From NCBI RefSeq assembly GCF_030733545.1, contig NZ_JASHIU010000002.1:124001-188000 (forward strand): 64,000 nucleotides of DNA, in the 5' to 3' direction. The translations under genes and the position numbers were made by a program. Origin of the DNA: Oceanicaulis sp. MMSF_3324. GTDB lineage: Bacteria; Pseudomonadota; Alphaproteobacteria; Caulobacterales; Maricaulaceae. How positions within the stretch are numbered: position 1 is the stretch's first letter; each line of letters starts with the position of its first letter. Below are positions 1 through 9,241 of the stretch, piece after piece. Below the pieces are notes generated by a model that worked only from the letters and a program-made list of their open reading frames with translations, did no database searches and had not been told where the DNA came from.

Positions 1-1823
1 AGAACGGCATGAGCCGTGAAGACGCGCTCGCCCGCTCCCAGCGCATTGAAATTCGCACCGAGGCCCTCGCAGGTTCGCTGTCGCTGACCGGCGCGCGGAT
101 CGATGACCTGCATCTTTTGCGTTACGAGACCGAAGTGGACTCCGATGAACCCGTCACCTTGATGAGCCCGGAAGGCTTTGACGGTTACCAGTTCGCCGCC
201 AGCGGCTGGCTGGGCGGCGCCAACGCGCCCCAGGGCCTGCCGGGCCTGAGCACCGAGTGGACGCTGGTCGAGGGCAATGTGCTGAGCGTGGACAGCCCCG
301 TGGTGCTGGAACACACCGCAGGCGACCTGACCTTCCGCCGCACGATCTCGATCGACGAGAACTATCTCTTCACCGTCAACGACACCGTCGTGAACAACGG
401 CTCGGCTGCGGTGTCCCTGCGCCCATACGCGCTGGTGCGCCAGCATGGCGTTCCGGCGGACCTTCAGAACTTCTTCGTCCTTCACGAAGGCGCCGTGGGC
501 GTCGTGGACGGCACCCATTTCTCGCGCAAGTTCAAGAAATGGGAAGATGAAGGCCTGATCGAGCGCAACGGCCCGGGCGGCTGGATGGGCATCACCTCGA
601 AATACTGGCTGGCCGCGGTTGCGCCCGCAGACCAGTCCAATGTGCGCGCCCAGTTCCGCGTCGTGTCGCGTCCCGACCGTCCGGTCTTTGAATCCAACTA
701 TCTCAGCGACGCGCAGACCCTGCCGCCGGGCGCCAGCCTTGAATCGACGAATTATGTGTTCGCCGGGGCCAAGAAACAGCCCATCCTCGCCGCCTATGAG
801 CGCGATCTGGGCATTGAACGCCTGACCCAGGCAATCGACTGGGGCATGTTCTGGTTCATGACCCGTCCGTTCTTTGCGGCGCTTCACTTCTTCTACGGTC
901 TTCTGGGCAATTACGGCCTCGCCATCATGGTCGTGACGCTTCTGATCAAGCTGGTGCTGTTCCCGCTGAACAATCGCGCCTTCGCCTCCATGGCCAAGAT
1001 GCGCGCCGCCGCACCGAAAATGACCGAGATCCGCGAGCGTCACAAAGACGATCCGCAAGCCCAGCAGAAAGCGATGATGGAGCTCTATCGCAAGGAGCGC
1101 ATCAATCCGGTTGCAGGCTGTCTGCCGATCCTGCCGCAGATCCCGATCTTCTTTGCGCTCTACAAGACGGTGTTCATCTCGCTGGATGCCCGCCATGCGC
1201 CGTTCTTTGGCTGGATCCAGGACATGTCCGCGCCCGATCCGACCATGATCGGCAATCTGTTCGGCCTGTTGCCCTATGACCCGTCCGGCTTCCCGATCGT
1301 CGGCCCAATCCTGGCGATCGGCATCTGGCCGCTGCTGATGGGCGTGACCATGTGGGCGCAGCAATCGCTGAACCCGCCGCCGCCGGACAAGATCCAGCGT
1401 CAGATCTTCGCCTTCATGCCGATCATCTTCACGATCATCATGGCGCCGTTCCCGGCCGCTCTGATCATCTACTGGTCCTGGAACAACACCCTGACCATCG
1501 GCCAGCAATATCTGATCATGCGCCGTCAGGGCGTGGTGACCGAGCTCGACCGCAACTTCTTCAAGCTGCGTGAAAAGCTGACCGGCAAGGCCACTCCCGC
1601 CAAGTACAAGGGCGAGGACACGCCGACCGCCACCAATCAGGTGATCGAAGGCAAGGTGGAAGAAGCCGTCTCCGACATGGCGGACGACGCCAACGCCGAT
1701 GACGTGGCGACCGAGGGCGAAACCCCGGCCGACGCCAAGTCCGAGACCAAGCCCGCGCCGACCGGCCGTCGGGTCAGCTCCAACCCCGCAGCGAAAAAAC
1801 CGCGCGGCGGCAAGAAGAAATAG
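1..1823 (+). CDS. yidC: Membrane protein insertase YidC, 5' end cut by window
   Basis: YidC/Oxa1 insertase of the inner membrane; it inserts and folds membrane proteins alone or with SecYEG. The frame is open to the first base, and the N-terminal membrane anchor usual for Gram-negative YidC is missing, so the gene starts before the window and the internal ATG at 9 is not its start. About 270 residues of periplasmic beta-sandwich domain come first, then the conserved hydrophobic core (starting near FFAALHFFYGLLGNYGLAIM, with the cytoplasmic helical hairpin KMRAAAPKM and the later segment GCLPILPQIPIFFAL). The C-terminal tail is acidic then Lys-rich, as expected for ribosome contact. It is followed after 9 nt by engB, a common alphaproteobacterial order. 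Confidence 0.97.
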   Translation, partial: NGMSREDALARSQRIEIRTEALAGSLSLTGARIDDLHLLRYETEVDSDEPVTLMSPEGFDGYQFAASGWLGGANAPQGLPGLSTEWTLVEGNVLSVDSPVVLEHTAGDLTFRRTISIDENYLFTVNDTVVNNGSAAVSLRPYALVRQHGVPADLQNFFVLHEGAVGVVDGTHFSRKFKKWEDEGLIERNGPGGWMGITSKYWLAAVAPADQSNVRAQFRVVSRPDRPVFESNYLSDAQTLPPGASLESTNYVFAGAKKQPILAAYERDLGIERLTQAIDWGMFWFMTRPFFAALHFFYGLLGNYGLAIMVVTLLIKLVLFPLNNRAFASMAKMRAAAPKMTEIRERHKDDPQAQQKAMMELYRKERINPVAGCLPILPQIPIFFALYKTVFISLDARHAPFFGWIQDMSAPDPTMIGNLFGLLPYDPSGFPIVGPILAIGIWPLLMGVTMWAQQSLNPPPPDKIQRQIFAFMPIIFTIIMAPFPAALIIYWSWNNTLTIGQQYLIMRRQGVVTELDRNFFKLREKLTGKATPAKYKGEDTPTATNQVIEGKVEEAVSDMADDANADDVATEGETPADAKSETKPAPTGRRVSSNPAAKKPRGGKKK

Positions 1824-1832
1824 GAGGCGGCC

Positions 1833-2501
1833 CTGACCGAGCCTTCTCCCGAAGCCCAGGCTGAGCAGGCGGCCCGTCTTACGGCGGGCCGCAAGCTGTT
1901 CTCCGGCGAGATCGACTTCATGCTGGGGGTGGTGTCCATGGACACCCTGCCCGACACCCATGTCCCCGAAGTGGCCTTCGCCGGCCGCTCGAATGTGGGC
2001 AAGTCCTCGCTGATCAACGCCCTGACCGGCCGCAAGCAATTGGCGCGCGCCTCGACCGAGCCGGGGCGGACGCGCGAGCTGAACTTCTTTGACATGCATG
2101 GCCGGCTGCGCATTGTCGACCTGCCCGGCTATGGCTTCGCCAAAGCGCCCAAGGAGGTCGCGGCGCGCTGGACGCGTTTGACGCAGAACTATCTGCGGGG
2201 CCGGGTCAATCTCAAGCGCGTCTTCCTGCTGATCGACTCCCGTCATGGCATCAAACCGTCTGACGAAGCGATCATGAAGGTTCTTGATAGCGCCGCCGTG
2301 GTGTACCAGATCGTTCTGACCAAGACTGACAAGCTCAAACCCAGCGAGGCGCAAAAGCGCCTTGAGGAAACAACGCTGAAAGTCGCCAAGCGCCCGGCCG
2401 CCTTCCCGGTGATTTCCGCCACCTCGAGCGCCAAGCGGGACGGGCTGGACGAGTTGCGCGGAGAAATCTCCACCCTGGCCTTGCCCGCCGGGGACCAGTA
2501 A
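1833..2501 (+). CDS. engB: Ribosome biogenesis GTPase EngB (YihA/YsxC), probable CTG start
   Basis: TrmE-Era-EngA-EngB-family GTPase needed for large-subunit assembly. G1 is the GRSNVGKSS loop, G3 is DLPGYG, G4 is TKTD and G5 is SATS. The first ATG, at 1920, would start inside the conserved N-terminal block: the residues before it read KLFSGEIDF, which belong to the family core. Upstream in the same frame there is no ATG, GTG or TTG after the yidC stop, but an AGGAGG at 1822-1827 sits 5 nt before a CTG at 1833. Starting there gives 222 residues, a normal EngB length. The Shine-Dalgarno overlaps the yidC stop codon, suggesting translational coupling. Function is certain; the CTG start is inferred from homology and spacing. 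Confidence 0.93.
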   Translation: MTEPSPEAQAEQAARLTAGRKLFSGEIDFMLGVVSMDTLPDTHVPEVAFAGRSNVGKSSLINALTGRKQLARASTEPGRTRELNFFDMHGRLRIVDLPGYGFAKAPKEVAARWTRLTQNYLRGRVNLKRVFLLIDSRHGIKPSDEAIMKVLDSAAVVYQIVLTKTDKLKPSEAQKRLEETTLKVAKRPAAFPVISATSSAKRDGLDELRGEISTLALPAGDQ

Positions 2502-2541
2502 TCCGGGGCTTTGACACGCCCCGACAGACGGGACTGTCGAC

Positions 2542-3519
2542 ATGCTGAACCGGATCCTGATCGCCGCTTTCGTCGCCCTGGGCTTGAGTGGCGCCGCCCA
2601 GGCCGGGCAGGTGTGCAACGAGACCAGCTATATGGTGGAAGCCGCCAAGGCCTGGCGCACGCCCACAGGGCTCGCCGTGGAAGGCTGGGCGCGGATCGCG
2701 CCGGGCGGCTGTGCGGATATCGGCCCCTCCACCAATACCGAGCAATATCTGTACGCCCGCACCACCCGCGCCTATCTGGGCGGTGTGCGCGAATGGCGCG
2801 GCAGCCTTGATATCTGTGTGGACGAGACGGACTTCGCCTTCGAGGGAGTCGCCGATTGTGAAACCCTGGGCCTTGAAACCCGCAAATTCCGACAACTGAG
2901 CGAGGCCGAGCGGGATAACGCCGTGCTTGTGGAAGTCGCCGATTTCGGGGATCGCGCCGAAGAGGCGGGCCTGCAGCGCCTTCTGCAGTCCTCGGGCTAT
3001 GACATCAACGTCATTGATGGCTATGCCGGACGGCGCACGCGTCGCCAGGTCGCCGCCTTCGAAGAAGACCAGGGCCGCAGCTTCGGCGCCGATCGCGCCG
3101 CCCTGATCGAGGCGCTGCATGAGCGCGCCATGGCGCGCAATGCGGGCCTGGGGCTCCGCGTCTGCAATGACGCCAACCTGCCCATGGGCGTAGCTGTCGC
3201 TCGCGCCGCCGGCGATGGCTACGAGACCCGCGGCTGGTGGCGGATTGCGCCGGGCGGCTGTGCGCAGACCCTGTCCGCCCAGCTCACCAGCAATGAAACC
3301 TATGTGTACGCCCAGCTGATTGATGAGGACGCCTTGCGTCCGCTGGCGGGCGGAACCGAGGCCTTCTGCATCACCCCGGCGCGCTTTACCAGCCAGACCC
3401 GGGATGAATGCAACACTGCGGGCTTCCAGCCCGCCCTGTTCCGCACCGCGCCGACACCCGAAGAGGGCGGCAGCCTGATGCGGCTGGACCTGGATGATTT
3501 TGAGGAACCCCTTCCGTGA
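2542..3519 (+). CDS. Secreted protein with two DUF1036 domains
   Basis: 325 residues with a clear signal peptide (hydrophobic stretch ending GAAQAG, about residues 1-22). Two related domains, about 25-110 and 205-290, share the pattern VCN...GWxRIAPGGC and conserved cysteines, characteristic of DUF1036, whose function is unknown. Between them lies a segment (LQRLLQSSGYDIN...GRRTRRQVAAF) that resembles a peptidoglycan-binding helical repeat. The export signal plus that repeat suggests a periplasmic or envelope protein; this is inference. The stop overlaps the GTG start of the next gene by 4 nt, so the two are probably co-translated. Confidence 0.8.
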   Translation: MLNRILIAAFVALGLSGAAQAGQVCNETSYMVEAAKAWRTPTGLAVEGWARIAPGGCADIGPSTNTEQYLYARTTRAYLGGVREWRGSLDICVDETDFAFEGVADCETLGLETRKFRQLSEAERDNAVLVEVADFGDRAEEAGLQRLLQSSGYDINVIDGYAGRRTRRQVAAFEEDQGRSFGADRAALIEALHERAMARNAGLGLRVCNDANLPMGVAVARAAGDGYETRGWWRIAPGGCAQTLSAQLTSNETYVYAQLIDEDALRPLAGGTEAFCITPARFTSQTRDECNTAGFQPALFRTAPTPEEGGSLMRLDLDDFEEPLP

Positions 3520-4235
3520 ACCGAACCCCTGATCTGCATCATGTGAACACCTGGGTGTTCGACCTTGATGAGACGCTCTATCCCGCCGACACCGCCGTGA
3601 TGAGCCAGGTCATCGACAAGATGACCGACTGGGTCCAGCGCGAATTCTCCATGACACGAGACGAGGCGCACACCCTCCAGCAGCATTACTACACGACCTA
3701 TGGGACGACGTTGAACGGGCTTCTGGTCAATAATGAAGTGCGCGATCTGGCGAGCTTTCTCGACTACGTGCACGATGTCGACCATTCGGTGATCACGCCC
3801 GATCCCGAACTGGCCAGCCATGTGAAAGCGCTGGACGGTCGACGCATCGTCTACACCAACGGTTCGCGCAAACACGCCGAGAAGGTGATCGACCGGCTCG
3901 GGCTCAACGGCCTGTTCGAGGACCTGTACGACATCGAAGCCGCTGATTTCACGCCCAAGCCGCATCGCGAAGGCTTTGAGCGGTTTACCGGTCATTTCTC
4001 GATCACACCGCAAAGCACCGTAATGTTCGAGGATTCGGTGAAGAACCTGCAGACGGCGCACGATGTGGGCTTCACCACCGTGCTGGTGCACCCGCCAAGC
4101 GAAGCGCTTGCGGATGGCGCCCGGCCCGAACCCTTGGTACATCCCCCTCATATCCATTACGCCGTGGATTGCCTGCGCACCTTCCTGGGTGACTGGCACG
4201 CCACCGCCGCTGACAAGAAGAAGACGACGCCATGA
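3516..4235 (+). CDS. HAD-superfamily pyrimidine 5'-nucleotidase-like phosphatase
   Basis: 239-residue HAD hydrolase of the pyrimidine 5'-nucleotidase (SDT1-like) subfamily, expected to dephosphorylate nucleoside monophosphates in the cytoplasm. Motif I is FDLDETLYP (nucleophile Asp16, acid Asp18), motif II is the YTNGS stretch, motif III includes the Lys of TPKPHREGF, and motif IV is FEDSVKN. The start is GTG, overlapping the previous stop (GTGA), and the stop overlaps the dapD start (ATGA), placing it firmly in an operon with dapD. Such HAD genes often sit next to dapD in alphaproteobacteria, but a direct role in lysine synthesis is not known. Confidence 0.85.
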   Translation: MNRTPDLHHVNTWVFDLDETLYPADTAVMSQVIDKMTDWVQREFSMTRDEAHTLQQHYYTTYGTTLNGLLVNNEVRDLASFLDYVHDVDHSVITPDPELASHVKALDGRRIVYTNGSRKHAEKVIDRLGLNGLFEDLYDIEAADFTPKPHREGFERFTGHFSITPQSTVMFEDSVKNLQTAHDVGFTTVLVHPPSEALADGARPEPLVHPPHIHYAVDCLRTFLGDWHATAADKKKTTP

Positions 4236-5062
4236 ACCGTGATGCCCTGAAATCCGTCATCGACGCCGCCTGGGACACCCGCGACCAGCTCACCACCCAG
4301 ACCCAGGGCGATGTGCGCGATGCCGTCAATGCGTCCCTGAACCTGCTTGATAGCGGTGAGGCCCGCGTCGCCAGCAAGGATGAAGCCGGCCAATGGGTCG
4401 TGCACGAATGGCTGAAGAAGGCGGTTCTGCTGTCCTTCCGTCTGAACCCGAACCGCATCATTCCCGGCGGCGCCGATCATGGCCCGTGGTGGGACAAGGT
4501 GGCCTCCAAGTTCGAAGGCTGGGACGCCGCCGAGTTCGAACGCGCCGGCTTCCGCGCCGTGCCGCCCGCCGCCGTGCGTCGCGGCGCCTTCATCGGCAAG
4601 GGCGTGGTGCTGATGCCGTCCTACGTTAACATCGGCGCCTATGTGGATGAGGGCACGATGGTCGACACCTGGGCCACCGTCGGCTCCTGCGCCCAGATCG
4701 GCAAGAATGTGCATATTTCCGGCGGCGCCGGCATTGGCGGCGTTCTGGAACCGCTCCAGGCCAACCCCGTCATCATCGAGGACAACTGCTTCATCGGCGC
4801 CCGCGCAGAGGTGGCCGAAGGCGTGATCGTGCGCGAAGGCGCGGTGCTCGCCATGGGCGTTTATCTGAGCGGCTCCACCAAGATCGTCGACCGCGAAACC
4901 GGCGAGATCTTCCGCGGTGAAGTTCCGCCCTACGCCGTGGTCGTGCCGGGCAATCTGCCCGGTGAAGCGGGCAAGCCGGGACTTTATTGCGCTGTCATCG
5001 TCAAGCGCGTCGACGCCCAGACCCGCGCCAAGACCTCAATCAACGCGCTGCTGCGCGATTAG
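4232..5062 (+). CDS. dapD: Tetrahydrodipicolinate N-succinyltransferase DapD
   Basis: Cytoplasmic enzyme of the succinylase branch of diaminopimelate/lysine synthesis; it transfers succinyl from succinyl-CoA to tetrahydrodipicolinate. 276 residues, normal for the family. The N-terminal third is helical, followed by a left-handed beta-helix of hexapeptide repeats (from about residue 110, e.g. [23 protein letters not shown]) and the signature [20 protein letters not shown]. It overlaps the HAD gene by 4 nt and lies 57 nt before dapE, which removes the succinyl group two steps later in the same pathway. Confidence 0.97.
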   Translation: MNRDALKSVIDAAWDTRDQLTTQTQGDVRDAVNASLNLLDSGEARVASKDEAGQWVVHEWLKKAVLLSFRLNPNRIIPGGADHGPWWDKVASKFEGWDAAEFERAGFRAVPPAAVRRGAFIGKGVVLMPSYVNIGAYVDEGTMVDTWATVGSCAQIGKNVHISGGAGIGGVLEPLQANPVIIEDNCFIGARAEVAEGVIVREGAVLAMGVYLSGSTKIVDRETGEIFRGEVPPYAVVVPGNLPGEAGKPGLYCAVIVKRVDAQTRAKTSINALLRD

Positions 5063-5119
5063 GCCCGCAGACCCGACACAAGCATGGCGCCAGAGGCGAA
5101 AACGCCCTAAATCTGCGCC

Positions 5120-6286
5120 ATGCTTGATCTGTCTACTCTTACCGACCCGATCCCCCTCGCCCGACGCCTGATTCAGGCGCCGTCCGTCACGCCTGCCGAT
5201 GCCGGCGCGCTTGACGTCCTGTCTGAAGCGCTTGAGGCTCTGGGCTTTGAGTGCACCCGCTTCAAGTTCGAGGACGTGGACAATCTTTACGCCCGCTTGG
5301 GCAAGGCGGCGCCGGTCTTTTGCTTCGCCGGCCATACCGATGTGGTGCCCCCCGGCGATGAAGCGGCCTGGAGCCGCGGCCCGTTCGAGGCCGAGATCGC
5401 CGATGATGTGCTGTGGGGGCGCGGCGCGTCCGACATGAAAGGCGCCATCGCGGCCATGGTCGCGGGCGTCGCGCGCCATATCCAGAACGAAGGCCAGCCG
5501 GCCGGCTCCATCGCCTTCCTGATCACGGGCGATGAGGAAGGCCCGGCCGTGAACGGGACCAAGAAGCTGCTTCAGGCCGTCGCCGAGAAAGGCGAGCGCT
5601 TTGACCATTGCCTTGTGGGCGAGCCCACCAACCCGCATCATCTGGGCGACACCATCAAGGTGGGCCGTCGCGGCTCACTGAACGGGATTGTCACAGTCAC
5701 CGGCCAGCAAGGCCATGTGGCCTATCCGGAAAAAGCGGAAAATCCGATCCCGGTCCTGATCGATTTCCTGAACAAGCTGACCGACCGCACGCTAGATAAG
5801 GGCGCACCGCACTTTCAGCCCTCCAACCTTGAGGTCACCACGATTGATGTGGGCAATGCCCCGCACAATGTGATCCCGGCCAAAGCCACCGCGAAATTCA
5901 ACATCCGCTTCAACACCGCCCAGACCGGCGACGGGTTGAAGCAATGGATCCGTGAGGAAGCCGCCGTCCTCAAGCAGGGCTTCTTTGGCGACATTCATCT
6001 TGATCTGACGGTCACCGGCGACGCCTTCCTGACCAAGACCGGGCCGTTCACCGATCTGTTGCGGGACGCGGTCAAGGATCACACGGGTCGCGAACCGGCG
6101 CTCACCACGGGCGGCGGCACATCCGACGCCCGCTTCATCAAGGATTACTGCCCGGTGGCCGAGTTCGGCCTGGTGGGCGAAACCATGCATCAGGTGGATG
6201 AACGCGTGCCGGTGAGTGACGTGACCGGTCTCGCTGCAATCTATGCCGACGTGCTTCAGAGGTATTTCAAGACTTTCGCATCATGA
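5120..6286 (+). CDS. dapE: Succinyl-diaminopimelate desuccinylase DapE
   Basis: M20-family dinuclear zinc hydrolase converting N-succinyl-LL-diaminopimelate to LL-diaminopimelate and succinate. 388 residues. Metal and catalytic motifs are visible: AGHTDVVPPGD (His72, Asp74), GRGASDMKG (bridging Asp105), GDEEGPA (catalytic Glu139 and metal-binding Glu140), and the C-terminal metal ligand His near GETMHQVDE. The dimerisation insert runs from about residue 180 to 290. It follows dapD closely and its stop overlaps the next start (ATGA). Confidence 0.97.
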   Translation: MLDLSTLTDPIPLARRLIQAPSVTPADAGALDVLSEALEALGFECTRFKFEDVDNLYARLGKAAPVFCFAGHTDVVPPGDEAAWSRGPFEAEIADDVLWGRGASDMKGAIAAMVAGVARHIQNEGQPAGSIAFLITGDEEGPAVNGTKKLLQAVAEKGERFDHCLVGEPTNPHHLGDTIKVGRRGSLNGIVTVTGQQGHVAYPEKAENPIPVLIDFLNKLTDRTLDKGAPHFQPSNLEVTTIDVGNAPHNVIPAKATAKFNIRFNTAQTGDGLKQWIREEAAVLKQGFFGDIHLDLTVTGDAFLTKTGPFTDLLRDAVKDHTGREPALTTGGGTSDARFIKDYCPVAEFGLVGETMHQVDERVPVSDVTGLAAIYADVLQRYFKTFAS

Positions 6287-6855
6287 ACCAGGCCATTCAG
6301 GATATGCGGTCCGGCGTTGTCGGCGTCTTTGCACTGCTGATGTTCAAGTCGGACTGGCGGAAACACTTTGATGTCAGCGCAGAGGGCGTGGCGCGCTCGT
6401 TTTCCGGCGTGGTTCTCGCCCTGCCGGCCTTCGCCTTCCTGATTTTCGGCGTGAACTATTTCTACGCCGACAATGTCGACGTGTACGCCAGCGATTTTCG
6501 TTACACCCTTCTGGACGCCGTGATCAGCTGGGCGCGCTTCTGGCTGCTGTTTCCGGTCGTGGCCGCGATCGTCGCCCTGGTGATGGACCTCAAGGACCGG
6601 TTCGCCAGCTGGCTGGTGGTGCACAACTGGACTGTCTTTGTCCTGGTGCATATCCAGGCGCTGTTGCTGGCGCTATATCCCGCTGGACTGGCGGATGCGG
6701 GCGCCATCGCACAGACCCTGATGCTCTACAGTCTCTTGCGCCTGTTCGTGCACTGGCGCGTGGCGCAAGGCGCAATGGGCCTGCCTCCCATCAAGGCGGC
6801 GGCGGCCGCCGCCATTCCGCTGATCATGGACCGTCTCATCCTGTCCGTGACCTGA
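6283..6855 (+). CDS. Unknown four-helix inner-membrane protein
   Basis: 190 residues that I do not recognise. Hydrophobicity suggests four membrane segments, at roughly residues 38-60, 72-103, 112-140 and 145-188. A soluble N-terminal part contains SDWRKHFDVSAEG. No catalytic motif is visible. Its ATG overlaps the dapE stop by 4 nt, so it is translated with the dap genes, but nothing in the sequence ties it to lysine metabolism. It could be a small integral-membrane accessory factor or a transporter-like protein. Confidence 0.7.
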   Translation: MNQAIQDMRSGVVGVFALLMFKSDWRKHFDVSAEGVARSFSGVVLALPAFAFLIFGVNYFYADNVDVYASDFRYTLLDAVISWARFWLLFPVVAAIVALVMDLKDRFASWLVVHNWTVFVLVHIQALLLALYPAGLADAGAIAQTLMLYSLLRLFVHWRVAQGAMGLPPIKAAAAAAIPLIMDRLILSVT

Positions 6856-6903
6856 CGAGCGCGGCGCGCTAGGTTCCTTTCCAATGATTTGGGGAGAACC
6901 GAC

Positions 6904-8610
6904 ATGATCCGTTCAGCATCTCTGGCCATGTTATCGCTTGGCGCATGCACTCTGGCGCTCACCGGGTGCTTTGACCCGGACACGGTCAATTCCGGCGCAC
7001 AGAGCCAAGCCGCCGATGCGGTGTTCACCGGCGGGCCGATCTATACGGGCGTCGAGAGCCAGCCCACTGCTGAATTCATCGCGGTTGACGATGGGCGGAT
7101 CGTGTTTGTCGGCAGCGCCCGTGACGGCCAGGCCTATATCGGCGACGGCACGAACGAGGTCGATCTTGATGGCGCCACGCTCTTTCCCGGCTTCACCGAC
7201 GCGCATGCCCATATCATTGGCGTCGGCGAGCGTGAGCGCTCCTTGAACCTTGAGGGCACCGCCTCGATCGAGGATCTCAAGGCGCGAGTGGCCGAGGCCG
7301 CTGCGGATGAGAGCGCCTCGATCATTGCCGGGCGGGGCTGGATCGAAACCCATTGGCCTGAAGAGCGCTTTCCCACTGCCGCCGACCTTGATGAAGTGGA
7401 AGCCGAGCGCCCGGTCATCCTGATGCGCGCCGATGGGCACGCCCTGGTGGCCAACACCGCCGCCCTCGAAGCGGCTCAGATTACCGCCGCGACGCCGGAT
7501 CCCGAAGGCGGCGCGATCCTGAAGGATGAGAACGGCCAGCCCAATGGCATGATCATCGATACCGCCATGGCGCCGTTCGCGGCCCTGGCCGGCGAGCCCG
7601 ATGGCGCGGAACGCGAAACGCTTTACCGGCTGGGCGCGGAAGTCATGGCGTCCCAGGGCTGGACCAGCGTCCACGATATGAGCGTGCCCTATGATGATGT
7701 GGACATCATGGCCGGGCTTGCCGAGGACGGCGAGCTGCCGGTGCGTGTCTCCGTCTACGCCAATCCGGAAGATTATGACGCCGTCGCCGCCCGCACCCCG
7801 CGCATGCATGCGGAGGGTCGGGTCATCGCCCGCGGCGTGAAATTCTACATGGACGGCGCTCTGGGATCACGCGGCGCCGCGCTGCTGGAACCCTATGACG
7901 ATGCCCCCGACACCACCGGTCTGTTCCTGTCTGAAGAGGAGCGCGCGGAAGCGATGATGCAACGCGCGCTGGAGGACGGCGTTCAGCTGGCCATCCACGC
8001 CATTGGCGACGCCGGCAACCGCAATGTGCTCAACTGGATGGAAGACAGCTTTGAAGCTGTGCCCGCTTCAGAGCGCGCCGTACAAGATCCGCGCTGGCGG
8101 GTCGAACACGCCCAGGTCCTGCATCCGGACGATATCCCGCGCTTTGGCGAAATGGATGTCATCGCCTCCATGCAGCCCAGCCATGCCATTGGCGATCTGC
8201 ACTTCGCCGCCAGCCGCATCGGCTACAACCGCCTTGAGGGCGCCTATGCCTGGCGCTCGCTGATCGAGAGCGGGGCCCTGATTTCAGGCGGTTCGGACGC
8301 CCCTGTCGAACGCGGCGAGGCGCGGATCGAGTTCTACGCCGCCGCCGTGCGCCGCGATCTTGAGGGCTTTGCCGATGATCACTGGAATCTCGATCAGGCG
8401 CTGGATCGGGAAACCGCGCTCAAGCTCTTCACGATCTGGCCCGCCTACGCCACCTTCCGCGAGGATGAACTGGGCACCATTGAAGTGGGCAAGCTGGCGG
8501 ACTTTTCCGTCTTTGATCGCGACCTCATGACCGTTCCCGACGCCGAGCTGGCCGAGGCGCGTCCTGTCATGACCGTGGTCGACGGCGAGGTGGTCTGGCG
8601 CGCAGAGTAA
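6904..8610 (+). CDS. Lipoprotein amidohydrolase of the YtcJ/imidazolonepropionase-like family
   Basis: Metal-dependent amidohydrolase of the amidohydrolase_3 (YtcJ) group; the natural substrate is unknown. From ATG 6904 (preceded by GGGGAGA) the product has 568 residues; a TTG at 6889 would place that ribosome site inside the gene. A lipobox LALTGC follows a hydrophobic stretch, so the protein is probably a lipid-anchored envelope enzyme. Metal motif FTDAHAH lies near residue 95, later His motifs are QLAIHAIGD and RVEHAQV, and the catalytic Asp region is SGGSDAPVE. The end carries the usual GKLADFSVFDRD segment that closes the beta-sandwich domain. Confidence 0.9.
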   Translation: MIRSASLAMLSLGACTLALTGCFDPDTVNSGAQSQAADAVFTGGPIYTGVESQPTAEFIAVDDGRIVFVGSARDGQAYIGDGTNEVDLDGATLFPGFTDAHAHIIGVGERERSLNLEGTASIEDLKARVAEAAADESASIIAGRGWIETHWPEERFPTAADLDEVEAERPVILMRADGHALVANTAALEAAQITAATPDPEGGAILKDENGQPNGMIIDTAMAPFAALAGEPDGAERETLYRLGAEVMASQGWTSVHDMSVPYDDVDIMAGLAEDGELPVRVSVYANPEDYDAVAARTPRMHAEGRVIARGVKFYMDGALGSRGAALLEPYDDAPDTTGLFLSEEERAEAMMQRALEDGVQLAIHAIGDAGNRNVLNWMEDSFEAVPASERAVQDPRWRVEHAQVLHPDDIPRFGEMDVIASMQPSHAIGDLHFAASRIGYNRLEGAYAWRSLIESGALISGGSDAPVERGEARIEFYAAAVRRDLEGFADDHWNLDQALDRETALKLFTIWPAYATFREDELGTIEVGKLADFSVFDRDLMTVPDAELAEARPVMTVVDGEVVWRAE

Positions 8611-8625
8611 GGTCTTATCAGGGCA

Positions 8626-8653
8626 TTCGGCGCGGCCATGGGGCCGCGCCGAA
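8626..8653. terminator. Perfect 12-bp-stem hairpin between convergent genes
   Basis: TTCGGCGCGGCC, a 4-nt loop ATGG, then the exact reverse complement. It sits between the ends of the amidohydrolase (+) and the peroxiredoxin (-). There is no uridine tract on either strand, so it is either a factor-assisted terminator or a 3'-end stabilising hairpin shared by both transcripts. Confidence 0.6.
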
Positions 8654-8671
8654 CCTGACGGCTTTCAGCTC

Positions 8672-9169
8672 TTAAAAGGCCAGACTGGCGTCCAGATCGT
8701 CCGGCCCCGTGCAGGTGAACTCGATCACCATGCGTTCGATATTGACGCGCTGGATGACGCCATCGCGAATGATCAGCAAATAGCGCTTGCTGCGCTCGCC
8801 CATATGCAGGTGCTCGGGCAGCGTTTCGGTCAAGCCGAACCAGCGTGAGAACGCCATCGGCCCGTCCGCATAGAACCTCAATCGCGCTTCGGGATCGATC
8901 TGCCGCCGCCACTGGTCCACCGCGAACGGATCGTTGGAGACGATGCAGCTGATCTGATCAAAGCCCGATTGCTTCAGGGCGGGAGCTTTCTCGATAAAGC
9001 GGGGCAGATGCCGCTTCGTGCAGATCGGCGTGAAGGCGCCGGGCACGCCGATGACGATGTGCGTGCCCTTGTCCAGAATACTGCGCAATCGGGTCGAGAC
9101 GGGAGATCCCGTCTCGTCCAGATAGCCAACACTCACATCCGGTATGCGCTGCCCGAGAATGACCTTCAT
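8672..9169 (-). CDS. Peroxiredoxin-5-like redoxin
   Basis: Thiol peroxidase-type thioredoxin-fold protein of the Prx5/AhpE-like group, expected to reduce hydrogen peroxide or organic hydroperoxides. The signature PGAFTPICT places the peroxidatic Cys at residue 50, next to KRHLP as in Prx5 proteins. The chosen ATG gives 165 residues and is preceded by GAGGGG; a GTG 33 nt upstream lacks a ribosome site. Other cysteines (in ISCIV and EFTCTG) could act as resolving Cys. Monocistronic on the minus strand. Confidence 0.87.
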   Translation of the reverse strand: MKVILGQRIPDVSVGYLDETGSPVSTRLRSILDKGTHIVIGVPGAFTPICTKRHLPRFIEKAPALKQSGFDQISCIVSNDPFAVDQWRRQIDPEARLRFYADGPMAFSRWFGLTETLPEHLHMGERSKRYLLIIRDGVIQRVNIERMVIEFTCTGPDDLDASLAF

Positions 9170-9241
9170 GTCAGAGCCCCTCAACAAGAGGCCAAGCGTC
9201 ACGCTCAGGCATGAACAGGGCTTTACTCAGATGCGCGGAAC

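Noticed and set aside
6889-6903. TTG at 6889 as the amidohydrolase start
   Set aside because: It would include the GGGGAGA ribosome site within the coding region; ATG 6904 gives a proper lipoprotein signal.
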